This document shows positions 17,182-25,372 of a DNA stretch of 40,935 nt, in pieces. The stretch comes from JBBINE01 sp037444025. Lineage in GTDB: Bacteria > Patescibacteriota > Minisyncoccia > UBA6257 > HR35. Below the pieces are notes generated by a model that saw only the letters and a list, made by a program, of their open reading frames with translations, did not search any database and was not told the origin of the DNA. The stretch spans positions 1-40,935 of the forward strand of contig JBBINE010000006.1 in assembly GCA_037444025.1 (NCBI GenBank), written 5' to 3'. The position numbers and the translations under genes are program-made. Numbering within the stretch: the stretch's first letter is position 1; the number at the start of each line of letters is the position of its first letter.

Positions 17182-17253
17182 TGCGCGCGGTAGGTTTCGA
17201 ACCTACGACCTCTGTCTTATCAGGACAGCGCTCTACCACTGAGCTACGCGCGC
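17182..17253 (-). tRNA. tRNA-Ile(GAT)
   Basis: Read on the minus strand it folds into a complete cloverleaf: acceptor GCGCGCG/CGCGCGC, D-arm AGCTCAGTGGTAGAGC, anticodon stem CTGTC/GACAG with loop CTGATAA (anticodon GAT), and T-arm GTAGG-TTCGAAA-CCTAC. The 3' CCA is not encoded (CCC follows the discriminator A), so it must be added by CCA transferase. An open reading frame on the opposite strand over this gene is an artefact. Confidence 0.96.
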
Positions 17254-17281
17254 TTTGCTTTGTTGATAGCTCTTCAAATAA

Positions 17282-17290
17282 ATTATATCA
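17282..17290 (-). promoter_or_regulatory. Extended -10 promoter of tRNA-Ile
   Basis: The minus strand reads TGATATAAT, a perfect extended -10 (TGnTATAAT), 28 nt upstream of the tRNA 5' end. It overlaps the stop codon of thpR. The same nonamer recurs before rpmB, the pilN-like gene and the 48-aa peptide. Confidence 0.65.
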
Positions 17291-17860
17291 TATCTCTAAT
17301 GTTTTTAATATTTCATATTCTGCTCCCTCTTTTTTAAGAAGAGAACGAAAAAGACAAATCTGTTTTAGATTTATTGACCAATTAAGATTAACCCGAATAT
17401 CAGGTAAAGAAGATAGATTTCCGATTTTTTTAAGACGTACCAGATTGATATGAGGTAGATAAGAACGACTTTCTTGTTTATACCTGATAAGGGAATTCTG
17501 TAATTGATCTTCAAAAAAATTTTTTAGCCAATCTAAAGATTTATTTTTATCTATATAAAGCCAAATCATATTTCTTTTTAATGGTGGTCCATAATCTAAT
17601 TTGCTAATTTTTAAATTTAATCCTTGTGGTAAAAATTTTTTTTCTTTTAACTCCCTACCGAAAACATCAAAAATATTATTTATTTTTAGATAGTCTTCGT
17701 GGTTAATATAACCTAAAAATAAAATAGTAAGATGTAAATTTTTTAAAGGAATCCAAGGTAAGTTAAATTTTAATTTTTTATTTATTTCATCTTCTAGATG
17801 AGAAATTTTAACCCGAAGTCCAGAAGTTAAAGGTAACCCTATAAAAAGTCTTAAATTCAT
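17288..17860 (-). CDS. thpR: RNA 2',3'-cyclic phosphodiesterase (2'-5' RNA ligase family)
   Basis: A 190-residue 2H phosphoesterase. It starts MNLRLFIGLPLT and has the first HxT motif in LHLTILFLGYI. The second motif reads LPHINLVR, where Asn replaces the usual Thr/Ser, so activity may be altered. In family members the two His-x-Thr motifs line the catalytic cleft that opens 2',3'-cyclic phosphates. It overlaps the dnaE stop by ATGA (17857-17860), so it is translated from the dnaE message. Confidence 0.85.
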   Translation of the reverse strand: MNLRLFIGLPLTSGLRVKISHLEDEINKKLKFNLPWIPLKNLHLTILFLGYINHEDYLKINNIFDVFGRELKEKKFLPQGLNLKISKLDYGPPLKRNMIWLYIDKNKSLDWLKNFFEDQLQNSLIRYKQESRSYLPHINLVRLKKIGNLSSLPDIRVNLNWSINLKQICLFRSLLKKEGAEYEILKTLEI

Positions 17861-20800
17861 CTAACTTTATCAGTAATATCAACTAAATTATCTAAAACGA
17901 CGATGTTGTTTTTTTCTCTTCTTTGAACATTGCCAATAAAATAATAGATATTTCCCTTGATCAAAATCTCAAAGTATTTTTCATAAACATCAGAAAAAAG
18001 AACTACTTCAATTTTATCGGTTAAATCTTCTACTTCCATATAAGCATAAGGTTGTTTGTTTTTTGATATTTTTCTTTCAATTTCATTAATAACACCAAGA
18101 AAAGAGACTTTTTCTTCATTTAATATTTTTAAGATATCTCTAATATTTTTAATTTTATTATTAATCTTAAAATGATTGTGAAGTTTATCATTTAAGATTT
18201 CACAAGGATGTCCAGATAAATAGAGTCCTAACAATTCTTTTTCCCATTTTAAAATATCTAAAAATCTTATCGTTTTTACTGGCTTTAATTGTAAATCATC
18301 ATTTGTTTGCGTGCCAAAAAGAGATTTTTCTATTTTAATATTCTTAATCCTTTGATGATACTCTATAAGATAATCTAAATTACCTAATAAAAGTTCTCTT
18401 TTATGAAAACAATCAAAAGCTCCTGCTTTAATTAAGCTCTCTAAAGATTTCTTATCCATATCTTTATGTTTCACTCTAAGAAAAAAATCAACTATATTTT
18501 TAAAAGGCCCTTTTTTTCTTTCAGAGAGAATAAATTCTATTAGTGGTTTACCTACATTTTTTATAGAACTTAACCCGAATCTTAAAGTTCGATCATCGAT
18601 AATAGTAAAATAAAAACCACTTTCGTTGATATCTGGAGGAAGAACTTTAAAACCATACTCCTTAGCATTTTTTAAATAAATTTTTACTCTCTCAATATCT
18701 TTATTTTCGTGAATCAAACAAGAAGTTAAAAATTCAATAGGAAAATGAGCTTTAAGATAAGCAGTGTAATAGCTTATAATAGCATAAGCAACAGCATGAC
18801 TTTTATTGAAACCGTAGCGAGCAAATGGTTCAATCAATTCTCCTATCTTATAAGCCACTTCTTTGTCAATATTTCTAGCTATCATTCTTTCTGTAAGTAT
18901 TTTTATTTGTTCATCAAGTAAACTTTTTATTTTTTTTCCTACGGCCTTGCGTAAAAAATCAGCTTCAAAAGGAGTATACCCTCCTAATTCTTGGGCTATT
19001 TTCATCAATTGTTCTTGATAAATCATAATACCATATGTTTCTTGTAAAATAGATTCTAACTTAGGATGAAGATAATTAATAGCTTCTTTACCAAATCTTC
19101 TCTTTAAGTAAGAAGGAATCAGATTAAGAGGACCCGGACGATACATGGCTAATAAAACAGCTATGTCCTCTAATTTTTCTGGTTTAAGTTTTTTTAAATA
19201 ATCAGTCATTCCTTTGCTTTCTAATTGAAAGATACCTACAGTATTTCCTTGAGATAAAAGTTCATAAGTATCTTGATCATCAAAATTCGTAAATTGAACA
19301 TCAATATTTCTTCTTTCTTTAATTAAATTTTTAGCTGATTCAATTATAGAAAGGTTTCTTAATCCCAAAAAATCAATTTTTAGTAATCCCAACTCGTTAA
19401 CAGAATGCATATCGTATTGAGTAATAATAATCTTTTCTCCCTTGGGAGCAAATTGTAAAGGAGTGAAATTGGTTATATCTTGAGGAGCAATGACTACACC
19501 ACAGGCATGAACAGAAACTTGACGAACTATCCCCTCTAATCCTTTAGCAAAATAGAGTATTTTTTGATAAGTGGAATTATCTTTTATTATTTTTTTAACA
19601 TCCAACAAATTTTCAGCTTCTTTTAAAGGCATATTGGCTGGAATTAATCTTGCTAGTTTATCCACAAAAGAAAAAGAATACCCTAAAGCACGGCCAGCAT
19701 CTCTAATAGCTGCTCTGGAAGCCATTTTTCCAAAGGTTATTATTTGAGCTACCTTATTTTCTCCAAATTTCTTTTCTACATAAGAAAAAACTTTATCTCT
19801 TTTAGTATCAGAAAAATCTATATCTATATCAGGAAATTCTAAGCGTTCTGGGTTTAAAAATCTTTCAAATAAAAGATTATATTTTAAAGGATCAATTTCG
19901 GTTATTCCCAATAAATAAGAAACAAAACTTCCTCCTGCTGAACCTCTTCCTGGACCAACCATAATATTTTGAGATTTAGCCCAATTAACAATATCAGCTA
20001 CTATTAAAAAGTAATCTGCAAAACCGGTTTTTTCTATAACCCTTAATTCATATTCCAATCTTGCCTCAGCTTTTTCTAAATCTAAATTCTTCTTGGAATT
20101 CATCTTTGTTTGACATATTTTTCGTAAATAACTAATTGAACTTTCAGAAGAGGGCAAAGGATAAACCGGAAGTTTAGGTTTTCCTAATTCAATCTCTACA
20201 TTTATTCTTTCTTTAATTTCCTGGGTACGGTCAATAGCTTCGGGTACATCAGCATAAATTTCTTTGATCCTTTCCAAGCTAGCTAAAGAAAAGTCATCTT
20301 CTCTCATAGTTAACCTTTCTTTCTCATCAATGTCTTTACCTGTTTGAATGGCCAAAAAAATATCATGAGTTTTACTATCTTCGGGGTAGCAATAATGAAC
20401 ATCATAGGTGGCTACTAACGGAATTTTAGTTTTTTCAGCTAGTTTAATCATAGCAGATTTAAGTTTTTGAGAATCTTCTATTTTAGGGTGATAGTTTAGT
20501 TCAAGATAAAAATTTTCTTTACCAAAAATATCTATATACTCAAAAACTTTCCTCTCTGCTTGAGAAAAATTGTTTTCTAAAAGATAACGAGAAATTTCAC
20601 TACTTGGGCAACCAGAGAGACAGATAATACCTTTATGGTATTCTTTTAATAATTCTTTATCTATACGTGGCTTGTAGTAAAAACCTTCTAACCAAGATTT
20701 AGTTGATAATTTAATAAGATTTTGATATCCTTGGTAATTTTCTGCCAATAAAGTTAAATGATAGCTTCTACCATATCCCTTAGATTTGTTAAATCTACTC

Positions 20801-20919
20801 TCAGGAGCTAGGTAAGCTTCCAAACCAATTAAGGGTTTAATTCCCGCTTTTTTACATTTTTTGTAAAATTCAATAGCTCCATACATATTTCCATGATCAG
20901 TTAAAGCTAGAATGAACAT
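17857..20919 (-). CDS. dnaE: DNA polymerase III alpha subunit, 5' end disrupted
   Basis: This frame of 1020 residues holds nearly all of DnaE: the rest of the PHP domain (ALTDHGNMYGAIEFYKKCKKAG), the palm with the catalytic pair in FPDIDIDFSDTKRDK, GPGRGSAGGSFVSYLLGITEIDPL, the finger/thumb region (MYRPGPLNLIP, YGIMIYQEQLMKIAQELGGY), HhH motifs and a C-terminal OB fold (FLGVINEIERK). It replicates the chromosome. The frame opens with MFILALTDHG and so lacks the first ~35 residues, including the PHP metal site. Those first ten residues (MKFTHLHVHS) are found just upstream in another frame at 20897-20938, so a short deletion or assembly error of non-triplet length separates them. Confidence 0.93.
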   Translation of the reverse strand: MFILALTDHGNMYGAIEFYKKCKKAGIKPLIGLEAYLAPESRFNKSKGYGRSYHLTLLAENYQGYQNLIKLSTKSWLEGFYYKPRIDKELLKEYHKGIICLSGCPSSEISRYLLENNFSQAERKVFEYIDIFGKENFYLELNYHPKIEDSQKLKSAMIKLAEKTKIPLVATYDVHYCYPEDSKTHDIFLAIQTGKDIDEKERLTMREDDFSLASLERIKEIYADVPEAIDRTQEIKERINVEIELGKPKLPVYPLPSSESSISYLRKICQTKMNSKKNLDLEKAEARLEYELRVIEKTGFADYFLIVADIVNWAKSQNIMVGPGRGSAGGSFVSYLLGITEIDPLKYNLLFERFLNPERLEFPDIDIDFSDTKRDKVFSYVEKKFGENKVAQIITFGKMASRAAIRDAGRALGYSFSFVDKLARLIPANMPLKEAENLLDVKKIIKDNSTYQKILYFAKGLEGIVRQVSVHACGVVIAPQDITNFTPLQFAPKGEKIIITQYDMHSVNELGLLKIDFLGLRNLSIIESAKNLIKERRNIDVQFTNFDDQDTYELLSQGNTVGIFQLESKGMTDYLKKLKPEKLEDIAVLLAMYRPGPLNLIPSYLKRRFGKEAINYLHPKLESILQETYGIMIYQEQLMKIAQELGGYTPFEADFLRKAVGKKIKSLLDEQIKILTERMIARNIDKEVAYKIGELIEPFARYGFNKSHAVAYAIISYYTAYLKAHFPIEFLTSCLIHENKDIERVKIYLKNAKEYGFKVLPPDINESGFYFTIIDDRTLRFGLSSIKNVGKPLIEFILSERKKGPFKNIVDFFLRVKHKDMDKKSLESLIKAGAFDCFHKRELLLGNLDYLIEYHQRIKNIKIEKSLFGTQTNDDLQLKPVKTIRFLDILKWEKELLGLYLSGHPCEILNDKLHNHFKINNKIKNIRDILKILNEEKVSFLGVINEIERKISKNKQPYAYMEVEDLTDKIEVVLFSDVYEKYFEILIKGNIYYFIGNVQRREKNNIVVLDNLVDITDKVR

Positions 20920-20938
20920 GAAGATGAGTAAATTTCAT
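20897..20938 (-). pseudogene. dnaE: Detached 5' end of dnaE (PHP motif HLHVHS), frameshifted
   Basis: A 13-codon frame from ATG 20938 reads MKFTHLHVHSSFN and stops. FTHLHVHS is the exact start of bacterial DnaE PHP domains, and the next family residues (ALTDHGN) resume at once in a different frame. About 25-30 residues, in a number of bases that is not a multiple of three, are missing between them. A strong promoter (TTGACA-16-TAAAAT) ends 9 nt before this ATG, so this is the true gene start. Confidence 0.8.
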
Positions 20939-21601
20939 TTAAGTAAAATTTTACTTAGAAAAAAATTCTTGTCAAAAATTAAAAAATATAAAAATAATTT
21001 ATCTTTTTGGTCTTTAGAAAAAAAACTTTTAAAAAACAAGCAAAACATTCTCGCTCTGGATGAAGCTGGCAGAGGAGCTTTAGCTGGACCTTTAAGTGTA
21101 GGAGGATTATTTTTAGACAAGATTTCATTGAGATTGTTAATCAAAAATAATATTTTCTTTTTTGATTCTAAAATTTTAACCCCAGGAGAACGTTTTTTCT
21201 TTAGAAAAATTATAAAAAAAATAAACTTACCTTATAAAGTTGTCTTGATTTCAAATAAAACTATAGATAAAAAGGGAGTTGTTTACTCTTTTATTGCTGG
21301 AATCGAGAAAATTTATAAATATTTTCAACCTGAAATTTTAATCATTGACGGACCTAAAATTAAAAACTTTCCCCTTCCTCGCTCTCATTTTTTTATCAAA
21401 GGAGATAGAAATATTTGTTCTTTAGGAGGAGCTTCAATTTTAGCTAAAACAAAAAGAGACGATTATATGAACAGAATTGATTTAAAAATTAAAGAATATA
21501 ATTTTTCTCGAAACAAAGGTTACGGTACCAAAGAACACTTAAAAGTAATAAAAATTTATGGTCCCTCTAAAATTCACAGACGAAGTTTTTTAAATTTTTA
21601 A
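20912..21601 (+). CDS. rnhB: Ribonuclease HII
   Basis: A 229-residue RNase HII that nicks RNA in RNA-DNA hybrids, including single ribonucleotides. Seen: LALDEAGRGALAGPLSVGG (first catalytic Asp/Glu), LIIDGPKI (next Asp), SLGGASILAKTKRDDYM and the basic substrate segment NKGYGTKEHLKVIK. The family usually has GPLAGP where this has GALAGP. The start is uncertain: ATG 20912 would run through the dnaE promoter and start. TTG 20969 gives about 26 residues before LALDEAGRG, nearer the family norm. The 3' end overlaps rplS by 12 nt tail to tail. Confidence 0.9.
   Translation: MNMKMSKFHLSKILLRKKFLSKIKKYKNNLSFWSLEKKLLKNKQNILALDEAGRGALAGPLSVGGLFLDKISLRLLIKNNIFFFDSKILTPGERFFFRKIIKKINLPYKVVLISNKTIDKKGVVYSFIAGIEKIYKYFQPEILIIDGPKIKNFPLPRSHFFIKGDRNICSLGGASILAKTKRDDYMNRIDLKIKEYNFSRNKGYGTKEHLKVIKIYGPSKIHRRSFLNF
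20941..20975 (-). promoter_or_regulatory. dnaE promoter, consensus-like, with palindromic -10 region
   Basis: On the minus strand: TTGACA (20970-20975), 16-bp spacer, TAAAAT (20948-20953), then 9 nt to ATG 20938. The -10 lies in a perfect 16-bp palindrome AAGTAAAATTTTACTT (20941-20956), which also places a TAAAAT on the plus strand toward rnhB. This is the best -35/-10 pair in the window, with a leaderless arrangement. Confidence 0.7.
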
Positions 21602-21940
21602 TTTCTTCTTAATTGTTTTGGATTTTATTTTTTTCACGAAGAAAAGTTTAGCTCGTCTTACTCTACCTTTAGCTAAAACTTCTATCTTTTCAATAAGAGG
21701 AGAATGATAGGGATAAATTTTTTCTACCATTTGTCCTGCTACTTCACCCCTCACAGTAAACATTTTTCTTAAGCTTTTTTTATTTCTAACCGAAATAACT
21801 ATACCTTCAAAAGCTTGAAGAGAAGTTTTTTTCTTATCAAAAATTTTTTGCCATATTTTAACCCAATATCCAGGTCTTATCTCGGGTAAATCTGTTCTTA
21901 GATACTGTTTTTCTATAAATTGAATTAATTGATCTGTCAT
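21590..21940 (-). CDS. rplS: Ribosomal protein bL19
   Basis: 116 residues with the bL19 hallmarks RPGYWVKIWQKI, FEGIVISVRNK, MFTVRGEVAGQMVEKIYPYHSPLIEKIEVLAKGRVRRAKLFFV. It sits at the 30S-50S interface. A TATACT box ends 6 nt before the ATG, suggesting its own leaderless promoter, although the upstream nuclease-like gene ends only 27 nt away. The usual trmD/rimM neighbours are absent. Confidence 0.95.
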   Translation of the reverse strand: MTDQLIQFIEKQYLRTDLPEIRPGYWVKIWQKIFDKKKTSLQAFEGIVISVRNKKSLRKMFTVRGEVAGQMVEKIYPYHSPLIEKIEVLAKGRVRRAKLFFVKKIKSKTIKKKLKI

Positions 21941-21946
21941 TTATGA

Positions 21947-21952
21947 AGTATA
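21947..21952 (-). promoter_or_regulatory. Putative -10 box of rplS, leaderless spacing
   Basis: TATACT on the minus strand ends 6 nt before ATG 21940. The preceding sequence TGTTAAAA is AT-rich; no -35 is clear. Confidence 0.5.
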
Positions 21953-21967
21953 TTTTAACATAAAAAA

Positions 21968-22288
21968 TTATTTTAGCTTGATAACGTCGAATTTTTTCTT
22001 TTTTATATCATACACCCAAAGCTCGTAAGAAAGATTTTTAGGTTTAGGAAGTTTAAGAATATTTTTAACCTTATAATTTCTTTTCCTCTCTCTTTGTACT
22101 TGTATCAATTTTAAATTTTTTTTGTTTAGAGCAATCAAATCAAAATGCCCTAAAATATCCTGTGACTGAAATTTCACTTTAGGCGGTTTCCAGACTAAAA
22201 AATTTTTATTCTTTAAAAAATCAAAGGCTATTTTTTCAACTTTAGCTCCTCTTTTTTTACGATTAATCTTTTTTTTTCTTACCTTCAT
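21968..22288 (-). CDS. Small basic protein, possible PD-(D/E)XK-type nuclease
   Basis: 106 residues from ATG 22288, starting MKVRKKKINRKKRGAKVEKIAFDFLK, very rich in Lys. The core reads GAKVEKIAFDFLKNKNFLVWKPP, then GHFDLIALNKKNLKLIQVQ. An early Glu, a central Asp (GHFDLIA) and a strand ending in QVQ resemble restriction-endonuclease-like folds such as VRR or resolvase-like proteins, with Q-x-Q in place of E-x-K. Because the catalytic Lys is not in its usual place, the assignment is weak. It begins within the end of rbfA (26 nt overlap) and is followed by rplS. A TTG start at 22315 would add nine residues. Confidence 0.55.
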   Translation of the reverse strand: MKVRKKKINRKKRGAKVEKIAFDFLKNKNFLVWKPPKVKFQSQDILGHFDLIALNKKNLKLIQVQRERKRNYKVKNILKLPKPKNLSYELWVYDIKKKKFDVIKLK

Positions 22289-22622
22289 TGTTTTTCGAAA
22301 AAGATAATTTGTCAATTAATCTTAAAACCTGATCAGCTTTTTCAAACTCATCAGAAGAATAAAAAAAAATTCGAGAAGGCAGATATCTTAAATAGACATT
22401 TTCCCTAATTTCTTTTAAGATACTCCTCGATTGTGTTTTAAAAAAAGAAATCGTTTCTTTTTCAAAATTTTTAGGATAAACACTTAAATAAACTTTTATA
22501 GTTCCCCTTTTTTGAGGAAGAGTCAAATTAACAATAGTAATTAAACTATCTTTTCTTTCTTTAAATTTATTTAAAATTTCTGAGATTCTTCTTATAATTT
22601 CAAATTTTTTTCTCTCCCTCAT
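22263..22622 (-). CDS. rbfA: Ribosome-binding factor A
   Basis: 119 residues with the RbfA KH-like fold: ERKKFEIIRRISEILNKF, LITIVNLTLPQKRGTIKVYLSVYP, and ILKEIRENVYLRYLPSRIFFYSSDEFEKADQVLRLIDKL. It aids 30S maturation near helix 1 of 16S rRNA. It follows infB on the same strand 35 nt away, the classical nusA-infB-rbfA order, though nusA here is 10 kb distant. Confidence 0.9.
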   Translation of the reverse strand: MRERKKFEIIRRISEILNKFKERKDSLITIVNLTLPQKRGTIKVYLSVYPKNFEKETISFFKTQSRSILKEIRENVYLRYLPSRIFFYSSDEFEKADQVLRLIDKLSFSKNNEGKKKKD

Positions 22623-22657
22623 TTATTCATAGTAATTTTTGTCAATTAATAAAAATT

Positions 22658-24103
22658 TTATTCTGTTTTTAAAATATCGCCTTCTTTAATCTCTTGTTCT
22701 GTTTCTACTATCAAACCACAGAGCCTACCTTCTTCAACTTCGCTTTTAGAAATTTTGTTTTCTTCAAGACTAATTATTTTCCCCCGACCTATTATTTCCT
22801 CCCCTCTAAAAATTAAAATTTTTTGATTCAGTTTAATTTTATATTTAATTACCCTACCACCAATAGTTTTTTTTGTCTTCGATTGATTAAAAACAGCTAA
22901 AACCTCCAATTCTCCATTAACGCTTTCTTTGATATTTTTATTTTGAATTAAATCAAAAAATTTTTCTTCGATTTCATAAATAATATTAGAATCAAGTAAA
23001 GAAAGCTGTAAATTCTTAATTTCTTCTAAAATTACCTTGGAATTTTTTAAATTAAAAGTAATTAAAATTGCCCTAAAATCTTTAGCTAATTTAACATCTT
23101 CATGCGTTAATGGTCCTAAATCAGCTTTGATAATTTTGAGATTGATATTTTTTTGATGAGCTAAATTTTCAAAAATATTTTCTAAAGCTTCAAGAGAACC
23201 GAAATGATCTGCTTTAATTATTAAAAGATAATCACCTTCGGCTGTTTCTTGAAAAATATATTTTCTAATAAAAAGTTCTTTTTTTTCTTCTAATCTCTTC
23301 TGCACTTCTTTAATTTTTTCCCAATCTCCTATCTCAAAAGATTCTCCTGCCAAAGGAAAATTATCAAAATTACCAACCAAAACAGGTTGACAAGGATAAG
23401 CCGAGTTTATTTTTTTTCCTAAATCATCTTCTAAAATTTTTATTTTAGAAAAAGAATTAGTAGTAATTAAAATATCGCCTAAAGATATTTTTCCTTCGGT
23501 AACAATAACTGAAGCTAAAATCCCACGACGATCATCTTTAAAAGTTTCTAAAATGAACCCTTGTCCCTGTTTTTCTGTTTCTACATTTAAATCATGAATA
23601 TCTCTTAAAAGAATAATTGTTTCTAAAAGATCTGTTATTCCTTGTCCATTTTTAGCAGAAATTTCTATAAAAGGCATATCTCCACCAAATTTTTCTGGTA
23701 TAACTTCCAGTTCCATCAATTGAGAAATAACCTTTTGTGGTTCAGCTTCTTTTTTATCTATTTTATTAAGAGCTACAATAAAAGGAAGATTAATAGCTTT
23801 AAGATATTCTAAAGATTCTCTCGTCTGTGGTTTTACCCCTTCGTCAGCAGCAACAACTAATACTCCTATATCAGCAACTTTTACTCCTCGTTCTCTTAAT
23901 TTAGAAAAAGCAAAATGGCCAGGTGTATCAATAAAGGTTATTTTTTCTCGATTAAAAGTTATTTCGTAAGCACCTATTTTTTGAGTAATACCCCCTGCTT
24001 CTTTTGAAGCAATATTTGACCGTCGAATATTATCAAGCAAAGTAGTTTTACCATGATCCACGTGTCCTAAAATAATTACTATTGGCGGTTTCTTGATAAG
24101 CAT
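22658..24103 (-). CDS. infB: Translation initiation factor IF-2, compact form
   Basis: 481 residues carrying only the G domain onward. G motifs: GHVDHGKT (13-20), GGITQ, DTPGH, NKID and SAK. Then come domain II (GQGFILETFKDDRRGILASVIVTEG), domain III (IIKADHFGSLEALENIF) and the fMet-tRNA-binding domain IV (VKGR-type region reading NGELEVLAVFNQSKTKKTIGGRVIKYKI). E. coli IF-2 is 890 residues; the long N-terminal extension is absent here. The gatC stop and infB start overlap as TAATG, so the two are translationally coupled. Confidence 0.96.
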   Translation of the reverse strand: MLIKKPPIVIILGHVDHGKTTLLDNIRRSNIASKEAGGITQKIGAYEITFNREKITFIDTPGHFAFSKLRERGVKVADIGVLVVAADEGVKPQTRESLEYLKAINLPFIVALNKIDKKEAEPQKVISQLMELEVIPEKFGGDMPFIEISAKNGQGITDLLETIILLRDIHDLNVETEKQGQGFILETFKDDRRGILASVIVTEGKISLGDILITTNSFSKIKILEDDLGKKINSAYPCQPVLVGNFDNFPLAGESFEIGDWEKIKEVQKRLEEKKELFIRKYIFQETAEGDYLLIIKADHFGSLEALENIFENLAHQKNINLKIIKADLGPLTHEDVKLAKDFRAILITFNLKNSKVILEEIKNLQLSLLDSNIIYEIEEKFFDLIQNKNIKESVNGELEVLAVFNQSKTKKTIGGRVIKYKIKLNQKILIFRGEEIIGRGKIISLEENKISKSEVEEGRLCGLIVETEQEIKEGDILKTE

Positions 24104-24423
24104 TATTCATCTTTTTCTAATATCTTAGGAACTTTAAGGTAATTATCTTTTAATTCAGGGAAGTTTTTTTTAATTAAATTTTGACTTTCTTGATTATTTA
24201 AGAAATAATCTTCTTCCAAAATAGTTACTTCGTCTTCTCTTGGTTCTATCTTTTCTTTCAGGTTTAATATAAAATCTTCATCTGAAAAATTTAAGCTTTT
24301 AATTTTATCAACATAAGCCAGGATATTTTTCAAATCAAGATAAAGTTTTTCTACTTCTTGTTCGCTGTCTAATTTTAACCTCGAAAGCAAAGCAAGATGT
24401 TTTATTTTTTCTCGATCTATCAT
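24103..24423 (-). CDS. gatC: Asp/Glu-tRNA amidotransferase subunit C
   Basis: 106 residues: IDREKIKHLALLSRLKLDSEQEVEKLYLDLKNILAYVDKIKSL is the canonical GatC start, and the C-terminus carries PREDEVT with a later VPKILE. GatC links GatA and GatB in the enzyme that makes Gln-tRNA(Gln) or Asn-tRNA(Asn). gatA and gatB are not in the window, so it is an orphan locus coupled to infB (TAATG overlap). No clear promoter; the 71 nt upstream are AT-rich with a TTTCTAGAAA palindrome. Confidence 0.88.
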   Translation of the reverse strand: MIDREKIKHLALLSRLKLDSEQEVEKLYLDLKNILAYVDKIKSLNFSDEDFILNLKEKIEPREDEVTILEEDYFLNNQESQNLIKKNFPELKDNYLKVPKILEKDE

Positions 24424-24494
24424 TTTTAATTAAAGAAAAAAATCGATTTCTAGAAATTAATTTATGGAACAAGGAGAATTATTTTAATTTTAAC

Positions 24495-25364
24495 TTAAAA
24501 TTTAAAAAAACTAAAATAAAAAGTAGCTATCTTTTCTCCAGCTAACATAGAAAATAATGTTCCTAAAAATAAAAAAGGAATAAAAGGAATGGGTTGGCTA
24601 AAAGAGTTATCTGATGATTTAATTTTGTTTTTTATAAATAAAACTACACCCCAAAAACTTCCCAATAAAGAAGCTAGCATAATTGATAAAATAGCATCTC
24701 CTAATTTAAAAAACAAACCAATTAAAAAAGCAACCTTAACATCTCCAAAACCCATCCCTTTACCGGCGGTAATTAAAAAAATAAAAAGAAAAAGAAAAGA
24801 AGATAAAAAAGCAGATGTCAAAAAATCGAAAATAATTTTTTTCTCAGGAGAAACAATTGAATAATTAAATTCTACTAGAGAGTAAAAAAAGTTATTTAAT
24901 AAAAAAGAAAAATCTCGAGAAGGTAAGTGAAAGCCTATTTTAAAAAAAAGAAAAGTAATACCTATGATCACACCTCCAAGAATAAAGCGATCATCAACTA
25001 AAAAAGTTTTAAAATCATAAAGAGCAAGAACAAAAAGAATGCTCAAAAATAAAAAATAAAAAGTAAATTCAGCTAAAGAAAAAAAAGTTAAATTAGTTTC
25101 TAAAGATAAAAAAAGTAAATATGTCCAGATAGCTGTTACTATCTCTATTAAGGGATAACGAATTGATATTTTAGAGCCGCAATTGATACAACGTCCTTTT
25201 TGAAGAACAAAACTTAAAATAGGTATTAGTTCTTTCCAGGTTAATATTTTTTTACAAAAAGGACACTTGGAACGAGAAAAAATAAAGCTCTCACCTTTTT
25301 CCAACCTTAGAGCAATATTATTTAAAAAAGACCCCCAGAATAAACCGAAGAAAAAAGCTATCAT
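24495..25364 (-). CDS. pilD: Prepilin peptidase / leader peptidase
   Basis: 289 residues of bifunctional prepilin peptidase type. The N-terminal GLFWGSFLNNIALRLEKGES precedes two CxxC pairs (CPFCKK, CINCGS) that form the zinc loop with the SIRYPLIEI segment. Catalytic Asp residues appear in LALYDFKTFLVDD and in GMGFGDVKVAFLIG (GxGD motif). About eight membrane helices. It removes the leader from prepilins such as 8050-8676 and 2947-4185. It is the last gene of the pil cluster, 8 nt after pilC. Confidence 0.93.
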   Translation of the reverse strand: MIAFFFGLFWGSFLNNIALRLEKGESFIFSRSKCPFCKKILTWKELIPILSFVLQKGRCINCGSKISIRYPLIEIVTAIWTYLLFLSLETNLTFFSLAEFTFYFLFLSILFVLALYDFKTFLVDDRFILGGVIIGITFLFFKIGFHLPSRDFSFLLNNFFYSLVEFNYSIVSPEKKIIFDFLTSAFLSSFLFLFIFLITAGKGMGFGDVKVAFLIGLFFKLGDAILSIMLASLLGSFWGVVLFIKNKIKSSDNSFSQPIPFIPFLFLGTLFSMLAGEKIATFYFSFFKF

Positions 25365-25372
25365 TACTGTTT

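Noticed and set aside
17181..17453. Plus-strand open frame starting MRAVGFEPTTSVLSGQRS
   Set aside because: It is the antisense of tRNA-Ile and then runs antisense to thpR; this peptide is a well-known translation artefact of tRNA genes.
17857..17860. Stop-codon reassignment (TGA as glycine)
   Set aside because: TGA cleanly ends dnaE, thpR and the M50-preceding rpmB at family-typical ends, so the standard bacterial code applies.
24589..24864. 91-aa plus-strand Lys-rich frame
   Set aside because: Antisense to the membrane helices of pilD, where Phe/Leu codons read as Lys/Glu.
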